Below are positions 41,645-54,140 of a stretch of 64,000 nucleotides of DNA, in pieces; the stretch's first letter is position 1; the number at the start of each line of letters is the position of its first letter. The stretch is taken from contig NC_065421.1 of the NCBI RefSeq assembly GCF_024362695.1, positions 10,478,598 to 10,542,597 on the forward strand. Reading direction: 5' to 3'. Origin of the DNA: Pectinophora gossypiella (Eukaryota; Arthropoda; Insecta; Lepidoptera; Gelechiidae). Below the pieces are notes generated by a model. That model was not told the origin of the DNA. It did not search any database and saw only the letters and a program-made list of their open reading frames with translations. Both the position numbers and the translations under genes were made by a program.

Positions 41645-41985
41645 GCCATTGTAGCCGAATCGTAAGAGCGCTCGACTCACTGTGAAGGCGCAGGTACGAA
41701 TTCCAAAACGGACCTACGCCAATGATTTTAGAATTTGTTCCAAATTCACGTTTGGATCTTATATGATTATCACGTGCTCAACGGTGAAGGATAACATTAT
41801 GAGGAAACCCACATCCAAAGAGATTAGTTTCGGAGGTATGTTATGTGACCTAACCAGTATTGCGCTAGTTTTCCCTTCGCCGGTTGGAAGGTCAGACCAG
41901 ACGGTTGCTTCTGTTAAAACCTGACTTGTCAAATCTTCGGGATAGGTAAGCGGACCCTGTGACAAACGTGATAACTCTAGGGGTG
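41645..41985 (+). mobile_element. SINE type C, near-complete
   Basis: The tRNA-like head (TAGCCGAATCGTAAGAGCGC; B-box remnant GGTACGAATTCC) is followed by the body with GAGGAAACCCACATCC and GGTTGGAAGGTCAGACCAGA and the end TAGGTAAGCGGACCCTGTGA. This copy defines the order of the family. Confidence 0.8.
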
Positions 41986-42349
41986 AGTAATTCTTTAAAC
42001 AATTACAATTCTAGGCCTACATAGGCCCGTGCCCTACAGTGGAACGTATTCCTTTTTAAAAAATACATAAGAATGTAATATGCATACGGGTAAAATTATT
42101 GTCGTGCCTAGAGATAATTAACGATAATTAATCATTTATACATCTTAAGCAATAAGATTATATAAAAATCATTCTTCTATCATGATAATAAAGGTACTTA
42201 GGTTTCTTTATGTAACACAGAGACAGGTTGTCTGTTGTAGAAACAGTATTAGAGACTTTGAGGAGCGAAAAATATCTGTCCAAATACCAAATACTTCATA
42301 CATCTTCAACATTACATATGCAGGAATATAGGACATAAGTTGTAAGGCT

Positions 42350-43080
42350 CATACCAACTTTGGTCGCTAGAATAACTCCGCGACGAAAGCGCCACCGCGT
42401 AATTTTTTTCGCAACTAAAAACTCGAGAAAAATGCCGATAGCAACGGCATCTCTCCGTCGACGGCAGAACGCGGCCCCGGTCATAACACCCGACCACGTG
42501 CATTTGTTTTGGTTGGTTTTTTTCTCAAAAAAGACGGCATACATAACCTCGCCTCGCCGTACCTCGCCAAGCAAAATGGTCGTCATTTTTTTCTTCTCTT
42601 TTCAGCCATCTGTCTGTCCTTTTCGGTCAAAAATGCGATCGTTATTTCTGTTCCGGCGCGAGTGTGTGCGTTCGGCGCCCGACGCGGACGATAACCGCCG
42701 CAGTTCCGGACTGCGAAACTAGGCCTTAGTGGAGTTTAGTTGCGGGTGAATATCGCGTGGGATGAAAACCGTCTTAAGCCTAATGGTGGACGGAGAAAAA
42801 ATAGAAATATAGGAGGCCCGGCGTATACGATAAAGAGAGCGGGTGTCGTTAACGATTCTGCGCCGTATAGTTGCGCAGATTGCGTTTTTGGTGCTTTTTT
42901 TGGGGGCAGCACCTCACACCAGCGGGTGTTTTTTATGCCTGTCTTGTTCTCGCACGCGTCTCGCTCCTTGGTCGTGCGTGTGTGCGTGTGTGTGGCTGTG
43001 TGCGTGGCGCGGGACATGCACCTAGTGCTAGATTTTTGCGTGCTAAAGTCCTAGATAGCGGGATTATGTACTAGCGGTAC
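42350..43080 (+). promoter_or_regulatory. CpG-rich block, possible promoter / first exon
   Basis: About 730 bp with dense CpG in otherwise AT-rich DNA. It is free of the window's repeat families and has overlapping open frames on both strands, as expected from GC content alone. A strong acceptor TTTCTTCTCTTTTCAG ends at 42604, and a frame after it (MRSLFLFRRECVRSAPDADD) stops at 42720. The GTGCGTGTGTGCG run near 42980 is repeat-like. It could be the 5' end of a gene or an alternative first exon. Strand is inferred from the acceptor. Confidence 0.4.
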
Positions 43081-44120
43081 ATAATGAGATGTCACCGCTA
43101 TATGCTGAACAAATGGAGCTGTGGGACAAAGGGAGGTTGTACATAAAATTGACGTTGACTAATCATGGATGCAGTTTTGCGTGTGCTAGTAAACAGGCCG
43201 TTTGAGATATGAATTTGGGTGCAAAAATTTGAACTCCACCTTTTTTGTTAGATAATTTTTCGTGAATATTTTTTTCTGATTAATTCAGTTTGCGAAGCGT
43301 TTCGGTGATGATGAGTTGAGAATCCTAATGCTGTGTCACTTTTTGTATAAGTAACTAAGTATGGATGCGTTACGAGTACCTATATAGCATCGGTTACACA
43401 CACTCATACGCTATGATGAATAAAACGCTCTCAGATTTTTTTCCTAGACATGTCGTAGAAACCGACTTAGGAGTTGTGTCCTGGTATGTTGGACCATTAC
43501 ATGGCTAATATTTAACTTTGTATCTAAGGGTTCCTGAGACTCTGCCCACCCCATTAGGGATTACGGGCGGGAGTTTATGTACGTACAGTTACAAGATACT
43601 AAACTTGTACAAATATTCCAACTTTGCAATGAAATTGTGGTCCCGACTGTATTTTTTTTTTATAATAGGTACTGAGAAACAGTATTTTTTTCAATCAATA
43701 TTAAAACTATAATATGTATAATTGGCTTTCTAAGGACATACATTGAAAGTCAGATAATCATAGTTTTATTAGGACTGACTACGGATTAGTCTGCCCACAC
43801 CGTATGAGATTAAAAGCGTGAAGTTAGCATCTACTAACATAATACATATCTACGTATTAACAAGGAGCGTGCCAGAATTGTTTGCATAAAAAAGGTATTA
43901 TTTCCAATTTATTCAATCATTATTTATTTCTTCTGTAAAATATTAGTGGAGAGACATCTCCAATTAACAAGGACACGTTAATAAAATATTAATTGCTACA
44001 GCCCAGGAGAAAAAAAATGTGACAGTACGTATAGATTACATTTCTACCTTCATTTTGTTTCATTTTCAACTGAAATGTAAAAAATAATAATGCTCTAAGT
44101 AATAAATAAAATATCACATC
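43081..44120. other. No gene; LINE tail fragment at 43530-43590
   Basis: The piece at 43530-43590 (CCCACCCCATTAGGGATTAC, GAGTTTATGTACGTAC) is a plus-strand remnant of RTE-like subfamily II. The rest is AT-rich and unrecognised. Confidence 0.45.
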
Positions 44121-44126
44121 ACTAAT

Positions 44127-44215
44127 TTAAGAGCTATGCTCTTGTCGGTGTAGCATTCTCCATTCGTGACTATCAAAGGCCAATTCCTTCACTTTCTTAT
44201 AAGATACGACGAAAA
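44127..44215 (-). mobile_element. RTE-like LINE tail (subfamily III)
   Basis: Complement of the LEWKMLHRQERGS-coding end: TTTAAGAGCTATGCTCTTGT and GGCCAATTCCTTCACTTTCT. Confidence 0.75.
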
Positions 44216-44704
44216 AAATATATAATTATCAAAAAAATACATTATCCTTTACAAGCAATTATGGTGTCTATTCCTACAATAAATATAAAACATTTTCCGA
44301 AAAACACACGAAATTGCTACGAATCTCGTAGCAGGTCTACTGCTACGATACATGGCGCCATCTGTTCAAACTTTAGGGAACTAAAAAAATGTTGTCTATT
44401 TAAAACATTAACAGCATTACACGTAAGTATTAATTGCTTTCTCATTTTTGTAATTTTTTCTCATTTTTATAAAATGGATATAGCTTGAACTGTAAATCAA
44501 AGTTTTAGTTTCTAAATGGATACAGCGCCATCTAGTGTCGAGTAGCGTGATATTTCTAAGCAAGTTGTTTTCTAATCTCGATATAAATTTAATTTCATTG
44601 TGCAATGGTTTATAATAGTGTTTGTGTTGTTAAGTTCATATGCCTTACTGCGGTAGACTGGCAATATAGAGTCAAGAATGCAATCACGCGATAAATGTAC
44701 TTAC

Positions 44705-44737
44705 CTTTGTTAGGCGTTTCACGTGTCTGTTGTAAAT
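44705..44737 (-). CDS. Candidate 33-bp microexon
   Basis: On the minus strand TTATTGTCTCTACAG precedes and GTAAGTACATTT follows a 33-bp block open in its first frame (IYNRHVKRLTK), preserving phase 0. Such short blocks can arise by chance, so confidence is low. Confidence 0.25.
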
Positions 44738-44739
44738 CT

Positions 44740-45900
44740 GTAGAGACAATAATTTTACTGTTTTTGGATTTTGTGAAAAATAATACATTTGTATTTTATG
44801 CCACTTTTTTTTAAAACATCTTTAAGTGTACCGATGTATTTTTTTTACAGTTATTGACAAGTTATTTAAATTTATTATCGCCATCTATACTTATTCTATT
44901 GAAGTACCACGGTCACCTCTTGCTCATGCGCACCCCATGAATGTATAATTAATTAGTATTGGTCCGTGTGCTGCAGCTAGATTGAAGATTGAGTCACTTT
45001 CCAAACTGGCTAAATAGATGAAAAAATAATATATATAATAATTTGTACAAAAAGGGGATAACCCTAGGAGATGGCGTTACCATCAGTTAAATGATACTTT
45101 ATAAACAATTTTATTTTAGTATAATATTTTAATAAATTTATAAATATTATAATATTTTAAATTTTTAAAATACGAATATATTTAAATTAAATTAAAATTA
45201 AAAAAGAATATACATATATATCTTTACCATTTATTTATTTCACATTCTTTGGCTTTTAATGTAATTACAAATTTAAATTAACTTAACAAATACTTCACAA
45301 TTATGTCATTGTACACCTACAAATATTTTACCACACAGAAACAAATTATCAATAAATTAAAGCACTAAAAGTAAATAAAATAATATTTAGGTTAATTGTA
45401 GATGCACCAAAGTAGCTAAAATTATAATTAACAAAATATATACATTATTAAGTATACGAATACAAACCACTCCGATCACCCTTATCAACCATGTTTCCCA
45501 TATCACCCATATCTTTATTTTCTACTTATTACAAACACATAAAATAGTACACCGCCATTTACATAGCTACCTATTTACATAACCACAACCAACCCCAGAT
45601 CAGATATCGGAATAATAAACATTGAATTAATACATTATTTATATCTGATTCCCCTTTTTATCGTTAGGTAAATGGACAAAGGCAACCCTATTTTACTATT
45701 ATTATAATATTTTATTATATCGTAGACAAATAGACGAGGGTGTCTCTATGTATGTATTTCGGTCTAGCCAGTTATGTGGGGTGTAGTGTCTATGCATTAA
45801 GGTTGATCTTTACATATCTAAAATACATAATAATATTTTACATTTATGTTTCAGTTTTATTTTTTGATATGAACTCCCAAGACGATAAGGAAAAGGTAAC
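44740..45900. other. Very AT-rich DNA, no gene
   Basis: Long runs of A and T (45110-45240 nearly pure AT). No open frame or repeat recognised. Confidence 0.5.
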
Positions 45901-45904
45901 GGAC

Positions 45905-46207
45905 GGGTGGTCCAGTGGTTGAGCGTTGGGCTTAGCATCCAGAGGTCCCGGGTTTGAATCTCACACAACCACAAAAATCAATTTGTGATCCCTAGTTTGG
46001 TTAGGACATTACAGGCTGATCCGAAAGTAAGATGATCCGTGTTTCGGAAGGTACATTAAACCGTTGGTCCCGGTTATTACTTACTGATGTAAGTACGTAG
46101 TCGTGACATGAGTCATGTCAGGGGCCTATGGCGGGTCAGTAATAACCCTGACACCAGGGTTGATGGGGTTGGTAATCTACCTCACAATCCACACGATAGA
46201 AGAAGAA
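45905..46207 (+). mobile_element. SINE type A, complete
   Basis: Head GGTCCAGTGGTTGAGCGTTG, B box diverged to GGTTTGAATCTC, full body, end CACACGATAGAAGAAGAAG. Confidence 0.88.
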
Positions 46208-46504
46208 GAGCATAGTCATGTATCAGTCGATATTAGGTGGAACCACTCTTTTCTATCTAACATACCCTATTCTTTTTTCGCCGTGTACTTATTACAAGGG
46301 AAGTAAAAATATGCTAGAGGACTATAAAACAAAACACGAAAGAGTGTCGTATCGAATGTCCAAGCTTTATCCCCGGTGAATACTTCACATTTACACGAGA
46401 CAGAAAAAGGGGAATACCTTTTCTTATAAGTACAACCATTTTAACAAGGACGAGTATAGCATCAACACGATCGATTTTTCTTTAAAACACACAGTTTTAA
46501 AGCC

Positions 46505-46690
46505 CGTAGCTGTATGAGACAAGCCATGATAAGTGATCAAACAGCCTATCGCCCAATAAACTCACCCCCGATATCATTAATGGGGTGGACAGAGCCTCAA
46601 GTAAAAAAGAAGAAAGTAAAGTGAAGATACAAAGTCAATGGATGGATATGACGAATATGACGAACCGTTTGAGGATAGTTCGCCATGAGA
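46505..46690 (-). mobile_element. Decayed RTE-like LINE tail (subfamily II)
   Basis: AATAAACTCACCCCCGATATC, GGGGTGGACAGAGCCTCAAG and GATGGATATGACGAA parallel 26855-27092 with many changes. Confidence 0.55.
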
Positions 46691-46694
46691 ATAA

Positions 46695-47270
46695 ATATCT
46701 ACTTACTAAAATGCGTCGAATATGACTTGTCTCAAATCTATTGGTCGAAAAAGTGATACAGGTAACCTAAAACATACTTAAAACATTCGAATTCCGGTCG
46801 CCATAAAACAAAAATATCAACTTGTTAAGACTCTCGGAATGATAATGTCTGAAACCTATTGGTGGAGGGGGACGCTTTGAATCCTTGTTATTTGAATTTG
46901 GAACATAAATATTAAAATTTAAAAACCTCATAATTACGATTATACCTCTACAATGATTTTTATTTTCGATTCCAAATACTCGTAAGTATTATGAATATTT
47001 TTCTGTCAATCCTTAAAAACACGTGAACTTGTGAGTTGTTTTGATTTTCGAATTTTTAATACTTACTAATAATTGTGGACTTAGTTTTCAACTCAATGTG
47101 AAAAATATCTTATAATGCAAATTACAACTAAGTACATTTAAATATACCCACGAATACAATTGGAATGTCGCAATACAGAACATAAAGTGATTCAGACAGC
47201 AAGCGGATAACTTGTCAATAAATTGGTTTAGTTCAGAGCACAATTTGCGTCAGTAATTTTTAGTTCGTAA
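46695..47270. other. No gene recognised
   Basis: AT-rich; nothing shared with other parts. Confidence 0.45.
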
Positions 47271-47276
47271 TATCAC

Positions 47277-47577
47277 AGACTCCGTGGTGTAGTGGTTGGG
47301 CTGACTGGAGGTCCGGGTTCGATTTCCGATGGGGACATTATCGAAATTTCAGAAAGGAGACTGTCCTTTGTGTGGTAAAGATATTGCAGGTTTGAATCAT
47401 CTGATTGTCGGAAAAAGTAAGAAGACACGTTACTCTGTTGGTCCTGGGCTACTAGGCCAAACACTTCCACCGAACCGCAGTGGAGCAGCATGATGCGGCA
47501 TGCTCTATTCCCACTCCAGTTAATTAAGGTGAGGGCTGTGGTCGGCAGTGAGACGTATATAGGCTGTTTATGTTCGA
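47277..47577 (+). mobile_element. SINE type B, complete but diverged
   Basis: Head ACTCCGTGGTGTAGTGGTTG, B box GGTTCGATTTCC, end GTGAGACGTATATAGGCTGT. More substitutions than the 54915 copy. Confidence 0.82.
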
Positions 47578-47622
47578 AAAATGTGTTATAAATGGTAACA
47601 ATAGGTACTACTATAGCGACTA

Positions 47623-48005
47623 GTGATGTGCCGGATCGTTAAAAATGTATATCCGCGGATGCGGATCTGAATACGGATATTTAGTGTAAAGATCCGCGGA
47701 TACGGATACGGATCTTTATTATCTTAAAAAAAATGATTAAAGTTTTAGTTATTTCATTGTTATAAAAGTGATATTTTATCTTGCTTTCATTATAAAGATC
47801 TATCTATCTAAATGTTTGCAATATAAAGGTTTTAAGAAATAAAAACAATCTGAATGGAATTTTATAGTTTTTTATTTAATAATTCTACTTAATCACTTGA
47901 AAAAGATCCGCGTGAAAAGTAACGGACACGGATACGGATACGGATTTTTCTTTTATCTCGGATATCCGCGGATACAGATACGGATACGGATATTCGGAAC
48001 ATCAC
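47623..48005. mobile_element. hAT-like MITE rich in CGGATACGGAT repeats
   Basis: Ends GTGATGTGCCGGAT and TTCGGAACATCAC are imperfect complements, flanked by AGCGACTA / AGCGACTT (8 bp, one mismatch; 47615-47622 and 48006-48013). Both sub-terminal regions carry several ATCCGCGGAT and GGATACGGATAC copies. The 8-bp duplication fits hAT; there is no coding. Confidence 0.75.
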
Positions 48006-48269
48006 AGCGACTTCGCCGTTTGCCTTGATTTAGCCTAGATAGAGTTCACTAACGATCGTTTACATCCAAATGCAGTTGGTCTTATAGACTCGCATAGCTG
48101 GAATATGGTATGTTATTTAGTCAATCGCATTGGATAAGACAATTTTCTCTAAGTTTATGCAGCTAGAGGTTCGGTTCGGAGACGGAAAGCGGGAGTTTGA
48201 ATAAAAACGCGCCTCGCGTAACGATTCCAGTTTTTATAACAAAATCATTACAACATTCATTCATCCATT

Positions 48270-48380
48270 TTCATTGAGTTGGAAGGTCAGACAGGCAGTC
48301 GCTTCTGTATTCCGTACCTGCCCAATCTTCAGGTTAGGTAAGCGAACACCGTGAAAACGGGATAATGGTGATGATGATAA
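48270..48380 (+). mobile_element. SINE type C 3' part
   Basis: GTTGGAAGGTCAGACAGGCA and TTAGGTAAGCGAACACCGTG then GATGATGATAA. Confidence 0.7.
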
Positions 48381-48759
48381 CAAAATCATTACAAAAATTG
48401 AATAGGCACCGTCTCTGTAAACATTGAAGTGATGGCAACAGCGTTAAAAAGTAATTTTGTTCACCTACCAAAGCCCTACGAGGAAATAAATACAACAACG
48501 AGGAAACAAATGTATAGCATAAACAAAGAGATAATATAAAACACCTACCTACCTAAGCCCGTGTAGATAAAGGGTCGCATTATAATCCAAGCCATTTGGC
48601 ACACCGGGCTCACAATAACGCACGACCCTACAACAGGCCATTTTTCTCCACCCAGAGATATTAATAATATATCACCATGTAAGAAATCCCTGTATGTGGG
48701 AGGGTAACCCGAAAAAAACATCTCGTTTTAAAATCCACCCTCGTTTCCGCACCCTAAGG

Positions 48760-48965
48760 TAGAGTTTTGCAAGCGGACATTCTATGCTTAATCACTTTGG
48801 GTATAATAGATGTAGGTATAGTCTCGCACTTACGTCTTTTTTTCGCAAAAAGGTCGCTTGTGACGCCTAGCGGAGGCAAGATGGCGGATGTTTTTCCCGC
48901 GTATAATTTTAGACGTATTTATTTTCGAGTTTTCGTACCGTTCTTTAGGTGTTATTTGTTGTAAT
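48760..48965 (+). promoter_or_regulatory. Promoter-like patch with CAAGATGGCGG
   Basis: CpG-containing patch with the YY1/Pho-type core AAGATGGCGG at 48877-48887, often found just downstream of animal transcription starts. A 65-codon frame overlaps it and has no recognised domain. No TATA box seen. Confidence 0.3.
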
Positions 48966-48999
48966 TATAAGTCGAGTTCGGCTGTTTTATGATGCATGT

Positions 49000-50040
49000 G
49001 GAAATAATGGTGGATAAAGTGGTATAAGTTTAATAATTATAATGGAGAAATGTAATGTGAGGCTTACAATTTGTTCAATTATATTAAGGTTCGTCTGAGG
49101 ATATCTACGTAAATTAAAAAATATAGGACCCACGCTTTTTTATAATAATATTTAAAAAAGGAAGTAAAACAACCTAAGCATAACCTAAGTAACGCCTAAA
49201 GGACATTAGCGCATCACACCCGCGTTTTTGGGTCAAAGTTTTAAATCAATTGACATGTTAACTTATATAACTAAACATAGGATTATTCATATTCATATTC
49301 ATTTATTGCATGTTACTTACATACATTTTTGTATATTTTGTTTTACAGTAATCGCTGAATGTTTTAATTGCATATTTTTATCTAACATGTGCATAATTAA
49401 TATAACATAAAAATATGGACAATTATGATACAAATTACCAAGAAAATGAAAGTGCTGCTTGCACTAATTAAACATTTTAATCAATTATACTTTGTAATAT
49501 CAGCTGCTTGTGGCAATACTATTTACTTACACATTAAACAACATCTGCCCAAAACCAAACAAGACATCAGTAGCGATTGATTTCCTATTGATTATTTTAT
49601 GAAATCGATATACATATTTATCTAGAACCTTCTGAGCAAACAAGGGTCTACTACAGTTTAAATCAACAAAACGATAATTATGTCAACAGTATAATATCGC
49701 TTTATGTTTTGTCAGTTTAAAATACCTGTTATATTAATACAACTTAAGATGACTTTGTCTTTATGTTGTGTTTACGTTTATGTTTGTAATGTGGCGTACA
49801 ACATAGAAATCATTTTTTTCTTTTTGTCTTTCTTTCTTACTTTAGACTTACCTTATACTCTAATGTGATAGGTAAGTCAACTTGCAGTCACTACTATGTG
49901 TTTCAAGGTAGATATTATTATTATGATAAACCAGCGCGTGTGGTGCTACAGTGATAGGTTATCAGCCCATTGCCCAAATTAATTCATCATTTTTTGAATG
50001 AATACAACCAACATAAACGTGTAACAATTAATCGTTCAAA
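49000..50040. other. AT-rich DNA, nothing recognised
   Basis: No repeat family of this window, no splice-bounded open frame. Confidence 0.45.
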
Positions 50041-50079
50041 AACCAAAACTCTGTTAACAAAACAGTCTCATTCGTTACC

Positions 50080-50290
50080 GAATTCGAAAATTAAAAACGG
50101 ATAAAATCGATTCTCATGTCAAGCAGCCGACGAAAGAATGCCGTCGATACGTGTCGAATGGCGATCGTCAGTAAATATTGGCGTTCTCGTCTTTTTAGCG
50201 CGCCCGTGGCCGAGTTAGCTGTTATTGTTCCATTTTTGAAATTCGCGTCAGAATGGAGTTTTCGCGCCGCCATCACGAAGTGAACACTGG
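50080..50290 (-). promoter_or_regulatory. CpG-rich promoter-like patch
   Basis: GC-richer than its surroundings, with GATGGCGGCGCG on the minus strand at about 50263-50274 and a 61-codon minus-strand frame beginning at that ATG. It may be a 5' exon. No family is recognised and the frame may be chance. Confidence 0.3.
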
Positions 50291-50299
50291 GAAAGAGGT

Positions 50300-52265
50300 C
50301 AATTAGAATTTAAAACTGTTGGTTAGGTGATTTGAAGAATACATGTTGTGCCGACCCCGTAATACTTATAGAGTGGGATAAGGGCAGATGGGATGATGAT
50401 GGTTAAGTGATTTGAAGTGAAGTCGAGATTTGTAGAGAAATTAGACTAGAAATGGTCATAGTTTAGAATCTATTTGATCAATGTTGGACGATTTTCGAAT
50501 ACGTACTTACAGATGGTGTTCGTTCGTGTTCCTTTTTTGTTTTCAACGACTAATGTAATGACTGAAGACAGCGCCAATTATTAATAGGTAAGTATGTCAC
50601 TTTGCCACAATCTTTAAGTAAATATAAGCAGCTTAAAATATTTTTTTATATTTATTTTAGAAATTGTCGACCTAAATCATAATTCTTAATTCAAATTATA
50701 GAGGTAAATATGATGAAAATAGAACTTATTTATTTAAGGTACTTTTTTATTTTATTATTTTGAGTACCTACTTAAGTATATTTTTATTTCAAGATTAGTA
50801 CTGTATAATTTATATTGGACCCGGTGATCCACCCATTTATATAGGTACTTACCTACTTATCTTTCTTTGATTCAGACTTGTTCAACCAGAAATAAGTAGG
50901 TATTTAAAGCGTTCTGAGTTCTGACGACAAAGCTGATTCCGTCCGGCGTAGCCAATGCCCTTGAATAATTTAAAAGTAATCTAGCGCATACTGGCGCGAA
51001 ACAGAGGCGCACGACTGAAAAAGAAAGTAAAAACAAAAGAATATAGCGTCTGCTTGAGTACACAACAACAATTGTCTATCGAATGTCGTCATTTTGCGTG
51101 GCGCACTGGCCAGATGCCGTGCGTCTGCCCTGTTAACAAATAAATAAAAAACAAATAAACAAATATTTTTACGCTGTGGTTTGCTTGTTTCCGGTCTCTG
51201 TATCTGCTTTGAGTTTCGCGCGCACTCGGAAAGCGTACAAGATTTTTCCCGCGTTTTTTATCGCGTAAAAAGTAAAAGACTGGGGTTACGCGTTGTTTCG
51301 ATGTTACTTTTATTTTATAGAGTAGTTTAGGGAACACTAGAATATTTCAAATGTTTTGTGCCAATTTAAGTGTAATGTAAAGCAAGCATTCATAGTTTAG
51401 TCCACTTATATTATGTACTTAAATAGATATTTGTACTTGATTATACATAACACATTACAAAAACTTTTTATTACTTTTTATTTTTTTACTTACGCATAGA
51501 ACTCAATAAAAAGACCAATTACCTACTAATGGACGTGCTCGAAGGTATAGAACACTCTCGAACTGGCTCTTTAAAAGACCCTAGATTTTACGCCTACACT
51601 CTTCCAACTCAACCACTTCAATTCATTCTCTCTACGTGTGGGAATCATCTAAGCATCCCTCTTTCTACTGTCGTAACTGTATTTTTTCTTTTTCTTAAAT
51701 GCACAGTTTTTAATATTTACGCAGAACAACACTTTTATCAAAACACTGCTTGAAAAAAAAAACTACCTAATCAACATCTTAATCACTACCAAAATATCGA
51801 CTAACTCGACCTCTTATCGACCACACTTATAAAATTATCCCCACTGCTATATTTTCATTGATGTTTTACATAACCCACAACAATTTTACAGCATTGAACT
51901 GTATACTAAAGTCAATAGAGTTAATAATACATCGTAAGTTGGCAAGGACCCTCATTACACAACAGAAACATAATAGGTGACGAAAAATAATGTTACTTGT
52001 GGACTGCAATACTATTATGTCAAAATGAAGCAAATTTTGTCACCATATTTTTAATTTAAACTTACTTGTCACTTTTTACAAAACATACACAAAAATGTTG
52101 TTATTATAACGTGAAGTCATGTTTGTAATGCCAAGGTGAACAAGGCAACACAATGAGACAACAAATAGCCACTCTTGATATTTTATTTCCATTTCCAAAA
52201 TTATGATCATGAAGCCCATGTTGTTGTTTAAATTCACCTTATAAAAGGCAGGCAAAGATCTCAGG
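50300..52265. other. No gene recognised; CpG-rich patch near 51070-51260
   Basis: Mostly AT-rich. The CpG-rich patch lies on a minus-strand frame of 82 codons with no domain and no splice pair. Confidence 0.4.
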
Positions 52266-52271
52266 ACCATA

Positions 52272-52420
52272 CAGCCTTTACAATACAATACAATACAAAA
52301 ACTCTTTATTGCACTTGAATCACATTAAAAATACATTAGTATTATAATTAAATTGGTAGTACAACAGGCGGCCTTATTGCTAAGGTAGCAATCTCTTCCA
52401 GGCAACCTTTAGTGACTTTA
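52272..52420 (-). mobile_element. LINE 3' tail family D
   Basis: ATACAATACAATACA, AACTCTTTATTGCAC and GCAATCTCTTCCAGGCAACC match 17466-17605 and 8236-8400. Confidence 0.68.
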
Positions 52421-52584
52421 GTGATTTAATATTCGAAATTAACATGATCCTGAAGCGCATAGTGACAGGTTTATCAACTCATCAATAATTTATTCTTCAT
52501 AAACACCGCCTTACCAATAAAAAGTAAACAAGTGGTAACTTACATATACAATCTTTTTTCGGGAATACTTTTTACTGGGAATTT

Positions 52585-52640
52585 CTGGGCACAGGCTTCT
52601 CCTCAACCAACCGGAAAGCGTATGGAGCATACTCCACCAC
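52585..52640 (-). mobile_element. SINE type B fragment
   Basis: GGGCACAGGCTTCTCCTCAA to GGAGCATACTCCACCAC, complement of the 3' end. Confidence 0.65.
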
Positions 52641-52861
52641 ATACAAACAGCAACATTCAACAACGACAGGCCACGACAAAAATACTAATTTGAAGAAATT
52701 CCGTACAAAGCTGGTACAGTTCTACAGTATGCTTTGTCCAAATTCGTCAATTATCTAGCTCCACATTTGCAACATGCATATCTTTGTGTGCACCAATGGA
52801 ACCGGTTTCCCCAAAATGTGAAGCGGAAAGCTTCCATTATGTACAGATTACGTGTACCTAG

Positions 52862-52940
52862 GTGAAGTTTGCAATGGTCGCTTGCAGAAGTGAGCTCGCG
52901 GCAAAGGGTTCCACCCCTTGTAATACTTACTAACTGTTTT
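52862..52940. repeat. Short dispersed repeat shared with 54270-54345
   Basis: GTTTGCAATGG .. TGCAGAA .. GAGCTCG and a GGGTTCCACCCC / GGGTTGGACCC core recur at 54270-54345. Family unknown. Confidence 0.5.
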
Positions 52941-53126
52941 CGGAGGTAAAAAGTTTAAGGAATTTGCCTTTAACTTCACAATTTTACCTTATTTTTTATA
53001 TGAAAAGTATGATGAACATCGAAGTTAGGTACTTTTGTATATGCAATTCAATTCAAATTCAAAAATATCTTTATTCAGCATGTCACATACACACGCATAA
53101 CATACAACACTACACTATATTTACAA

Positions 53127-53300
53127 TCTTCTTATCGTGTGGGTTATGAGGTGGATTACCAACCTCATCAACCCTAGTGCCAAGGTTATCAGTGAGCTGC
53201 CAAAGGCACCTGACATTACTCATGTAACGATTACGTACTTACATCAGTAAGTAGTAACCGGGACCAAAGTCTTAATGTGCCTTTCGAAGCACGAAACACA
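53127..53300 (-). mobile_element. SINE type A 3' part
   Basis: CTTCTTATCGTGTGGGTTAT through GTAACCGGGACCAAAG to GCCTTTCGAAGCACGA. Confidence 0.78.
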
Positions 53301-53441
53301 CACTTCACTTTGAATCATATTTTTTTTAAATAAAGATAATGTGTATGATTGTGGAACTTTCCAGGCTAGATTCGCCAAAAACAATATGGCGTAGTACAGC
53401 TTTAACGTGTTAATCACCTATTTTCTCACTACTCGGGTACA

Positions 53442-53583
53442 TAATTCGTCCCTGACGTCGCAAACAGACGTAACTGCAATTTTCTGCTAAAATAAATTGT
53501 GTCTTATTGACAATAACATAAGGTGCAAATCAGATCCGCCGAAAAATTGAGATACGTCACTTTGCGACGTCAGGGACGAATTA
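53442..53583. mobile_element. MITE family F (TAATTCGTCCCTGACGTCGC ends)
   Basis: TAATTCGTCCCTGACGTCGC and the exact complement GCGACGTCAGGGACGAATTA bound about 142 bp; arms continue imperfectly inward. Single copy in this window. Confidence 0.75.
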
Positions 53584-53814
53584 TTCCAAAATACAATGTA
53601 ACGGCAGAATCATATATAAAAATAATTGCTGCTTGATATTTGGATCATATTATGTATAGAATTATGTTGCTATCTATATTGTTTCTCTTTATTTTAATCA
53701 GAATAATAATGGGTAGACCGTGTAATTCTGCCTTGGTGTGATCAAAAGGGTCATCATTTATACCCAAAAACAAAGATAAAAGATGCATATCTCTGTTAGC
53801 CATGAAATTAGAAG

Positions 53815-54140
53815 GTCTTCTTCTTCTTATCGTGTGGGTTGTGAAGTTGGCCAGCCTCATCAACCCTGGTGTCAGGGTTATTATTGAGCCGCCAAAGACC
53901 CCTGACATGGCTCATGTAACGATTACTCACTTACAGTAAGTGGTAACCGGGACCAACGGCTTAACGTGCCTTCCGAAGCACGGATCATCTTACTTTCGGA
54001 CAATCAGGTGATCAGCCTGTAATGTCCTAACCAAACTGGGGATCACAAAGTGGTTTTTGTGATATGTCCCCACCAGGATTCGAACCCGGGGTTTCCGGAT
54101 CGTGAGCCCATCGCTCAACCACTGGACCACAGATGCCGTA
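53815..54140 (-). mobile_element. SINE type A, complete
   Basis: From the tail complement CTTCTTCTTATCGTGTGGG to the head complement CGCTCAACCACTGGACCAC, with B box (GGATTCGAACCC as seen on plus). Confidence 0.88.

Noticed and set aside
42740..43054. Open frames of 60-104 codons in the CpG-rich block
   Set aside because: Several frames on both strands are open together, as expected from base composition; no domain or consistent splice pair picks one.
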